Source: Protostelium mycophagum
Lineage: Eukaryota > Evosea > Variosea > Protosteliida > Protosteliaceae
Reading direction: 5' to 3'
Length of the DNA: 23,908 nt
Assembly (NCBI GenBank): GCA_002081555.1
Contig: KV921056.1
Span: 1 to 23,908, forward strand
The notes beneath the pieces are model-generated. The model made no database searches and was not told where the DNA came from. It worked only from the letters and a program-made list of their open reading frames with translations. Positions 17,501 through 23,908 of the stretch are shown here, piece after piece. Numbering within the stretch: the stretch's first letter is position 1; each line of letters begins with the position of its first letter. Both the position numbers and the translations under genes were made by a program.

Positions 17501-20334
17501 TTGCGTAAATCTGGAAATCTCAAGTTTGCCGTCTACAACGACTGTCTTAAAGTGGGGAAGGAGGATGTTGAAGCCGCAAAAAAAATTGTTCACGAATGGA
17601 CCAAAAGATTGATCAAAAGACAGTTTTACGTGAGTTTATATCCTGTTGATTTTCGCCGAAATTTCTGTTCTTTGAGACTTGGAGAACTAAAGAATGACAG
17701 GTGGACTGCTCCAACACGGAATTGATCACGATGGAGAATAAGAAGATATTGACAGATATGGAGAAGCAATACGACGTCCAGATGCAGATGCAAAAGAAGA
17801 TTGACAGCAACATCCCATTAGACACTACAATCCCCAGAGTGAGGATGCATTTAATTTTATTTTGATATTCAAATAATTTCTGATGAAATATCGAAGAAAC
17901 TATTGACTGACAGTGTACAGAAAGTTTACACCCACCGTTTCACCAACGGAAAGAAAATAACATTTTACCATGGAGACGCACTCCAGATCGATTCGGTTGC
18001 CATAGTGAATTCTGCCAATGAACTACTGAGCAATGGCGGTGGCATCGCGGCGGCGATCAGCGAGAGGGCGGGTCCCAACTATCAGGCAGTTTGCAATAGT
18101 AGACTGAAACAAACGGGTAGATTAAAGTCCGGAGAAGCATTTTCCGTTCCGGGTGAGAATTTTTCTAATCCTCTTCAAATTTTTCGAATCATAAAAGAAT
18201 CCGGTCGCAAACAAGTCGGGACTTGTGCTACATGACACCGTCTCATCATCTCAGGTGGATCATTGAAGCAGAAGCTGATCATCACCACGGTAGTGCCCAT
18301 GTACCCACCAGTCTCTTTGCTCAATGTCCGGTGAGTAGTTTTGATATTTCGTGCAAAAAATTTGATGTTTCACAGACTCTTTCAAGACTCTCTCAAGAGC
18401 GTGATGAGAGAAGCCGAAAATTATAAAGGCGCCCCCGGAGGTGTAGATAAGCTGTGCATGACCCCGCTCGGCACCGGCATCTTCCAATGGCCAGCTAATG
18501 AGGCCGCACAAGTCCAGGTGTGTGATCCTTTGATATTCATGACGCGATGTTCTGAATTTTGTTCAGATGTCGTTCCTCGTGAAGTATCTGGAAAAAAATG
18601 ACAAACCAATCAAGAAGATTATCCTTGCAGAAATCGATCTCAAGATCTTGGAGGTGTTCATCAAGGAAGTGCAGAAGAAGCAGTCTCAGACGCCACTCGA
18701 CTTCTTGGAGGATGACAGCTTCGGCTGGGAGTTCGTCAATGATCAGAAGCAGTGGCAACCTTATGATCGAGACCAGAGAAATCAGATCGAATCTGCCTTT
18801 AGGTAACGTATCATCTGATACCATCATATTACATAATCATCATCATATCTGATTACATAAGGGAGCAATCTGAGAAGGTCACTGTGGTGGGTGACCATCA
18901 ACTTCAGAAGAACGGGTTTATCTACGAAGTTTTCCCATCAAAAAAGATTCAGATCAACACAAAGACGAAGAAGGAGAGAGTCATTAGGAGGGTGCAGCAC
19001 TTCCCCAGCAAGCAGATTGAACCTGTGAGTGTTCGACTTGATCTTCGTAGAGATTATTCTGACTTTGAAATAGGTAAAAGAGAAGCCGGTGACTTCCGCA
19101 AAACCAAGCAAAGAAGACAAGCAGCGAGGAAGTTATATTCTCATCCAAGGCTTTGACCAAGGACAAGTGAGACTCTTTCAAATCATTTATCGCACTCCAT
19201 GCACTGAGGGGTCGAGATATCTCATTGAAAATGGACAGATCACTGCGGTCATAAAGAAGATATCAGAGCTGAAAAATGCGCCAGAGAACGTGTCCTCCAA
19301 AACCGCGAAAAGTGTCGACGTGCATTACGCGGAGCAACTCCGCCCCCTCGTGAAGAAATTCGGCTCGAAATTACGAGTTGTAGACGGCGAGATCGTGATC
19401 GTCGGCTTGAAACACAACGTGCAACCATGTTACGAGAAATTGATGGAGGAGGTTGTACAGCTCCATAAGAAGGAGAAACACAAGGAAGAATACCCAAAGA
19501 ATTGGACTTCACAGACCAAAAATCTGCAGGTGAAAATTCGTCGAGATTTCGCGAAAATTTGAGGGAAATTCGAAATCTGATCACGTGACAGAGTGTTGAA
19601 GTACCAACCACGACCACCGAATTCAAAAATGTACTCGCTCGAGTGAAAGAAACCATGCCCACTGCCAATATCCTCAAACTACAACGCATCCAGAATAAGG
19701 TATTCTGGGAACTCTATACCCACAGCAGGAAATTTCTGGGAAAAAAATGGTCAAAAGAACCCACTGAACTGGGTATGTACAAAAAGCGCGGGAAATGAAG
19801 ATTGACCCCGACAGAGTTATTCCACGGCACGCAGAGATTACAAGAGATTCTTCAAGACGAAAGCGGCTGGAGGATTCAATACGCCAACGAGAGGGGAATG
19901 TGGGGCCCGGGTTGTTACTTTGCAAAAAATGCCAGCTACAGCCATAACTACAGTTCTGCTGCCGCGAATGGAGCGAGAGAGATGTTTCTTGCCCAGGTCG
20001 AACTTCTTATGCAGATGTTTATGGGCAGTTCCTGATCCAAAACAGGTTTTGGTGGGAGAACCTTCAGATATGGGGATCCAATCAGATCGTGAGGAATTTA
20101 ATGATTGAAAATATTTTTTATTGAAGAAATCAATATGATATGAAAATGATCTAAAAAATCTGAATCGTATCAGCCTCACTTAGGCTGCCTCCCAAGCTCC
20201 CAGGCTTGTTTGATGACGACGGACAACCGCGCCTTGCAGACTCAGTCAAGGGGAACACTCGAGGATCAGATGTGTACATCGTCTATGAAAACAACAGAGC
20301 GTATCCCAAGTATCTCATCACCTACACCCAATAA
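14557..20334 (+). CDS. PARP14-like mono-ADP-ribosyltransferase with KH-like repeats, macrodomain and WWE
   Basis: Twenty-three exons (first 14557-15033, last 20174-20334) close exactly to 1481 residues. Order: RRM/KH-like modules (1-315); a Pro-Ala-Gln-Lys-Ile-Glu-Pro repeat (346-386); KH-like repeats (about 400-880, e.g. EYKKLAQNVKENKHKVITVH); one macrodomain (about 893-1058: GDALQIDSVAIVNSANELL then GGGIAAAI, keeping the ADP-ribose-binding Asp and Asn); WWE (about 1083-1162: FGWEFVNDQKQWQPYD); another KH-like module (1197-1290); and the PARP catalytic domain (about 1300-1481). Catalytic His1357 lies in LFHGT, Tyr1388 in CYFAKNASYS, and the PARP1 Glu position is Val1462, so H-Y-V. Such triads give mono-ADP-ribosylation or weak activity in PARP7-16. 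Vertebrate PARP14 has three macrodomains; this has one. No signal peptide or membrane segment. The stop overlaps AATAAA at 20330-20335. Confidence 0.9.
15899..16021 (+). repeat. 21-base tandem repeat coding for a Pro-rich heptapeptide
   Basis: Six units, five of 21 bases and one of 18, encode variants of PAQKIEP (LAPKIEP, QPQKIEP, PAQKIEP, QTQNIA, PAQMIVP) within PARP exon 5. The units are alike at DNA level, so expansion was by tandem duplication. The segment is a flexible linker between the N-terminal modules and the KH-like repeats and is likely to vary in length between individuals. Confidence 0.9.
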
Positions 20335-20736
20335 AGATTGTAGATCCTTGTTCATGCTAAATGTGTTTGTCAAGCTAAAAATGAGAGAAGACACTCAGAT
20401 TTTGCAGAGAGATCGTATTTAATTTGTACATGAAGAGCGACAAATGATCTACTTTGCTCTTTTGCATCTTTGCGGTATTTATCGCAAAACTCGCCCGGTA
20501 ACATTAGCATTTGGGAGGTATAAAACCCAGATAACATGAATACGTAAACCACCACCTTGCCGTTACGCGCTCTCAATAATAACTGTGTGAAAAGAAACCG
20601 TCATATCATACAAGATGAAGGATTGATTCTGTGTTTACGTAAATGGATATCGTTGAGATATCTCGGTGCAAAAAAAGTGCAGAAATCTCATGGAACGTCT
20701 CTCATTCGGACCGACCAAAGGAATCAAGAATCACCG
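20335..20736. other. Region between PARP and RPL10A
   Basis: These 402 bases hold the short PARP 3' end, a doubtful minus-strand ORF (20370-20582), and the RPL10A promoter with a pyrimidine-rich stretch (CGTCTCTCATTC near 20698-20709) about 30 bases before the ATG. That stretch could be a 5' TOP-type start, as expected for a ribosomal protein mRNA, but the transcription start is unknown. No other exon is supported. Confidence 0.4.
20370..20582 (-). CDS. Doubtful small membrane ORF, possibly the last exon of a mitochondrial protein
   Basis: The minus strand is open from a possible acceptor (CTTTTCACACAG, near 20583-20594) to TGA at 20370, about 70 residues. A hydrophobic segment (VVVYVFMLSGFYTSQMLML) is followed by PGEFCDKYRKDAKEQSR. 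That basic motif resembles the C-terminal half of SMIM4/UQCC5, a small complex III assembly factor (there FYDVYRRKASER). The first ATG in frame is internal (20537) and no convincing first exon was found. A variant poly(A) signal, ATTAAA on the minus strand near 20415-20420, lies inside the ORF, which argues against the long tail. Confidence 0.25.
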   Translation of the reverse strand, partial: LLLRARNGKVVVYVFMLSGFYTSQMLMLPGEFCDKYRKDAKEQSRSFVALHVQIKYDLSAKSECLLSFLA

Positions 20737-21604
20737 ATGAGGTGGGCACCTTCTCCTTTATATTTTCCTTTTGTAAAAACCCTACAAACTCCATGATCAT
20801 TTCCCCCATCATTACATTAAAAAATGGACATCCAAACATAGTCTGATCTTTCATAGTAAGGTACAGAGCGAACAGCTAAGAAAGGACATCAAGTCCCTCC
20901 TCACCGCCGCTGAGGAGCGCAAGGCCGCCAGAGCCGCCAAGCCCGCCAAGCAGACCAAGAAGGGCGAGCCCAAGAGACGTGGATACACCGAGACTCTTGA
21001 GCTCCAGATCGGTTTGAAGAACTACGACCCCCAAAAGGACAAGCGTTTCTCTGGATCTGTCAAGCTCCCCTCCGTCACCAAGGCCAACTACTCCGTCTGT
21101 GTTTTGGGAGACCAATTGCACTGTGACCAGGCTCAGAAGATTGGATTCGACTTTTTGTCCGTCGACGATTTGAAGAAATTGAACAAAAACAAGAAGCTCG
21201 TCAAGAAGCTCGCCGCCAAGTACAACTCCTTCTTGGCTTCTGAGACTGTCATCAGACAGATCCCCAGACTTCTCGGCCCTGGACTCAACAAGGCCGGAAA
21301 GTTCCCTCTCCTTATCACCCACAACGACGATATCTCCGTCAAGACCCAAGAGCTCAAGTGCACTGTTAAGTTCCAGCTCAAGAAGGTGCTCTGCCTTGCT
21401 GTTGGTGAGTCTATTATTATTTTATCTCTACATTTTTCTCATCAGATGTTAGCCGTCGGAAACGTCACCCTCTCTGAGGACGAGATCTTCGCCAACGTTA
21501 TGTTGACCATCAACTTCCTCATCTCTTTGCTCAAGAAGGGATGGCAAAACGTGAAGAGCTTGAACCTCAAGAGCTCTCAATCCAAGCCTTTCCGTCTCTA
21601 CTAA
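20737..21604 (+). CDS. RPL10A: 60S ribosomal protein uL1 (L10a)
   Basis: Exon 1 is only ATGAG (20737-20741); exons 20857-21404 and 21453-21604 follow, giving 234 residues. The sequence is unmistakable: [75 protein letters not shown] and [20 protein letters not shown] to the terminal FRLY. uL1 forms the L1 stalk and guides E-site tRNA release. Two oddities stand out. An Ala/Lys-rich insertion of about 17 residues near position 20-40 ([19 protein letters not shown]) makes it longer than the 217 residues of human L10a. Codon use is strongly biased (AAG, CTC, GTC, GGA) unlike its neighbours, as expected for a highly expressed gene. A first exon holding only the start codon is common in ribosomal protein genes. 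Confidence 0.97.
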
Positions 21605-21827
21605 GAGAGCGGTAAAGAAGATAGCTACACCAACGTGTGGGGTGTCATTGCGCCATCATCACACGCTGGGAGCGAGTTATTTTACTCTTTGATAAAGTGG
21701 TCTGATTCAAACATTTATTTATACTCTATATAATCGAGGTGTTAAGCAGTGTCTGTGTCGTTCCTTCCGGTTAGAATATAGATGGTTGGTTGTAAAGAGC
21801 TCGTTGATCAGCCTTTTTCGGTTTTGA
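21605..21827. other. RPL10A 3' UTR and upstream region of the coiled-coil gene
   Basis: These 223 bases hold no supported coding exon. No perfect AATAAA is seen near the RPL10A stop; the nearest AT-rich stretch is around 21712-21735. CGCCATCATCACACGC-like sequence with a small inverted repeat (GGTGTC/CACACG area) follows the stop. The downstream gene's promoter must lie in the last 100 bases. Confidence 0.35.
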
Positions 21828-23593
21828 ATGATGTCCCTTCCTGAGGGCTTGGGCTTGGAGAGAAAGATCATTGACGCGATCTCCAATCCAAAGTTGTTGA
21901 CCTTATCAAACAAAGAGCAGGAGGAATGTATATATCACCTCTTTCACCTCCTCAAATTAGCCGAAGATCGACGACAATCAGCTTTACATTCATCGAAAAC
22001 ACCATATAGACTGAGATTTACAAAACAATGGAAGATATTAGCCTTCAAAATACTGCAGATCTATAAAATGACAGACAATCAAGACCTTCTGGCGCTTTCA
22101 GAAATCGCATTTTGGAATTGCAGAACAGCACCAGAGGTAACTCGCGACTTCTTTTCCTTCGTCTTTTCGAGTACAACCTAACTATATTTCTAAACAAGCT
22201 TGCGTTCATAAGCAATTTCTTGATGATTGATGTCTTCTAAATAATCATACATGATTCTCACACTCTAAACTTCAAGAATACACTTTTATGATTCTCAGCT
22301 ACCAAATCTGCCCTCAAGAATAGAGGAGTCAGGGTCAGAAATCGAGCTCACGCCGCAACGGTCGCCAAGTCTTCACGAGTCAGCCGAAAGGTTAAGAACA
22401 ACACCGCCCGTGACACCCATCATCACCACTTCTAACCGGTCTGTACAAGTATCCCCCGTCCCTGTAAGTCCTTTAGGGATTTTTGCAAGTTTTAATCTGG
22501 TGAAACAGCCTTTATCCCCACCAAAACCACGAGAACAATTCAACAAATTCGTGCAGGCAGAGGCAACCCCCGTACAGAATGTAGAAATTCAAGTCTCACC
22601 GACTATTCATGATGTTGAAGTTCAATGTACACCATCATCACCTCCGACCCTCACCATGTCACCCTCGGTACCCCCCATCTCCCCACCACCTAAAATAGAT
22701 TGGGAATCCGAGATAAATCGCATAGATATACAGGCAAAGCTGGATGATCTGGAGTATCAAAGAGGTCTCCATCAATTAGAATTACGGAAAAAAGAAGAAG
22801 AACTGAATTTATCTCTGTACCAGAAGAGGATGGAGGCACACATGTCTGTAGAGAGGGCGAAAAGGGAGTTGTTAGACGAACAGATGGCAGTATACAGCCA
22901 ATTGAATGCGAATTTTGAGGACCCACCATTGGTGATCGGCACACCAACAAGAGGTGGAACGCCACAGAGAACACCCAGAGAAGAAGGTAGGTGTTCGCGA
23001 ATTTCACTTGGGAGCTATTTTTAGAATTTGGGTGTAGTCAGCAGATATAATGGATTTGTTATGTCTTGTTTTGATGAGGTCAGGGGAACACACAGAAAGA
23101 ACATCGCGAACCATGGTTGCAGAAGAGTTAGAAGAAAAGCCAATGAGCCTGCGCTTGCAGAGGATTCCCGAGGGTTCGATCTTCCATCATTATTTCTCCT
23201 CATCATCTACAGCTCTCATGCAGAGCCACATCGAGTTGCCAAACCAAGACGAACTTCCCATTAAGCCACTGAACTACGAACCTTCTATGCCACATCTACA
23301 TATGTCAATGCCTTACTACCCCAACACGACTCTCATGCCGTAAGTTTTGATACGAATGAAGTATTGATGATTTCATCAGTTTAGAGAATCCCCCCGCCAC
23401 GATATTGTACAGACGGCCTCCCCCACCAGAAATAGAAACACCTGCCCCCCGTCCTAAAAAAGACTCCGGGCTGCAACGGATGTCACTCACGTCTACAACA
23501 CCAGTCATCTTGAATTTGTCGTCCCACACATCACCACAGAGGGACCAAAGTATCCAGAAACTGATACTTGGCGGGAAACTCCTTCGGAAATGA
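21828..23593 (+). CDS. Unidentified coiled-coil protein with a Pro/Ser-rich centre
   Basis: Five exons (21828-22136, 22299-22463, 22509-22986, 23084-23339, 23413-23593) close to 462 residues. Residues 1-103 form a helical domain (ERKIIDAISNPKLLTLSNKE and KQWKILAFKILQIYKM). A disordered Ser/Pro/Thr segment contains spaced copies of a Val-Gln-Val/Cys-Ser/Thr-Pro motif (SVQVSP, EIQVSP, EVQCTP). Residues about 250-315 form a strong coiled coil (DDLEYQRGLHQLELRKKEEE). The C-terminus is Pro- and Met/His-rich with a terminal LGGKLLRK. The layout suggests a cytoskeletal or centrosomal scaffold, but I cannot name a family. The 45-base intron 22464-22508 is a multiple of three without a stop, so intron retention would add 15 residues. 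AATAAA is at 23662-23667. Confidence 0.75.
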
Positions 23594-23727
23594 AGAGTAG
23601 TTCCATAGCTTTTATTTTGACGGATCACCTAGTTGTTTATTTGCGGTGGTAGAAAATAAGCAATAAATGAGTACTTTATATATTATAATTTATTTAACAG
23701 ACGAGCCTCTTGGTTGCTGTTTATCTT

Positions 23728-23908
23728 TCACCACTTGTGTCCAGCTTGCCCTTGCAGTCTGTGTCCATCATTGATTATATTTGCAAGGAGTAATGCCCAC
23801 AATTGGATATAGTTGGTAAAGCTGAAGAAAAATGCGTTTGATCCAGAATATAAACATATTTTATGTACTAACCAAAAGTATGGGGACTCTTCCCTAACAA
23901 CCCCCAGA
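23728..23908 (-). CDS. 3' end of an unidentified minus-strand gene (partial)
   Basis: On the minus strand an exon from the window edge (23908-23869) joins across a 47-base intron (23868-23822) to a last exon 23821-23728. The joined frame reads WGLLGKSPHTFGYFTNYIQL, a hydrophobic stretch (WALLLANII), and a terminal QAGHKW before TGA. A minus-strand AATAAA lies at 23694-23689, about 34 bases past the stop. The hydrophobic segment may be a membrane helix near the C-terminus. I do not recognise the family. Its transcript end overlaps that of the convergent coiled-coil gene. Confidence 0.55.
   Translation of the reverse strand, partial: LGVVREESPYFWLVHKICLYSGSNAFFFSFTNYIQLWALLLANIINDGHRLQGQAGHKW

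Noticed and set aside
20742-20856. Possible box C/D snoRNA in the first RPL10A intron
   Set aside because: Ribosomal protein introns often host snoRNAs and there is an imperfect C-like ATGATCA and a CTGA, but the C box has a mismatch and no terminal stem of useful length is visible.
20876-21349. Long Gly/Leu-rich open frame on the minus strand across RPL10A
   Set aside because: It is the mirror of the strongly codon-biased RPL10A exon; the AAG/CTC/GTC codon bias removes stops on the opposite strand.
1-23908. Search for transposons, virus-like elements, tRNA and rRNA genes
   Set aside because: No reverse transcriptase, transposase, integrase or capsid-like sequence, no terminal repeats and no tRNA or rRNA core motifs were seen by eye. 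Faint or very old remnants could be missed.

Overview
This is nuclear DNA from a eukaryote with a very compact, AT-rich genome. Nearly every gene is cut by tiny GT-AG introns, many only 37-55 bases long, and genes sit tens to a few hundred bases apart on both strands. The gene set is animal-like: a kinetochore SPC24, the basal-body protein CCDC61/VFL3, the endosomal factor MON1, an FBXO21-type F-box protein, and a PARP14-type enzyme with macrodomain and WWE domain. Together with the density this suggests an early-branching animal with a streamlined genome, such as a sponge, or a close holozoan relative. The species cannot be fixed from the sequence. I see no tRNA, rRNA, CRISPR array, autonomous transposon or virus-derived element.

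Layout, left to right: the 3' end of an unknown + gene (3-80); FBXO21-like (+, 324-2574); a small unknown protein (+, 2641-3230); SPC24 (-, 3269-3986), convergent with the previous gene; an unknown 349-residue protein (+, 4102-5862) sharing a 115-base divergent promoter with SPC24; a three-SH3 adaptor (+, 5911-7027); MON1 (+, 7367-9849); CCDC61 (+, 10011-12118); a possible 47-residue membrane protein (+, 12193-12336); a non-coding stretch with nested inverted repeats; a small charged protein (+, 12694-12995); a NYN-RRM-zinc finger protein (-, 13197-14439); a 1481-residue PARP14-like protein (+, 14557-20334); a doubtful small membrane ORF (-, about 20370-20582); ribosomal protein uL1/RPL10A (+, 20737-21604); a coiled-coil protein (+, 21828-23593); and the 3' end of an unknown - gene (23728-23908).

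I built splice models by hand, requiring reading phase to close at every junction. Nine multi-exon models close exactly: FBXO21-like 479 aa, SPC24 208, the 349-aa protein, SH3 299, MON1 continuous, CCDC61 473, NYN 386, PARP 1481 from 23 exons, RPL10A 234, coiled-coil 462. None has been checked against transcripts.

The most interesting part is 13197-20334. A NYN-type putative ribonuclease with RRM-like and C2H2 domains is transcribed head to head, 117 bases apart, with a PARP carrying KH-like repeats, a macrodomain, a WWE domain and a mono-ADP-ribosyltransferase domain. In mammals the antiviral PARP ZAP works with the NYN nuclease KHNYN, so this may be a linked, separately evolved PARP plus NYN RNA-control or defence pair. 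Other signals worth checking are a decamer repeated about ten times, a repeated E2F-like word, and AATAAA signals that overlap stop codons.
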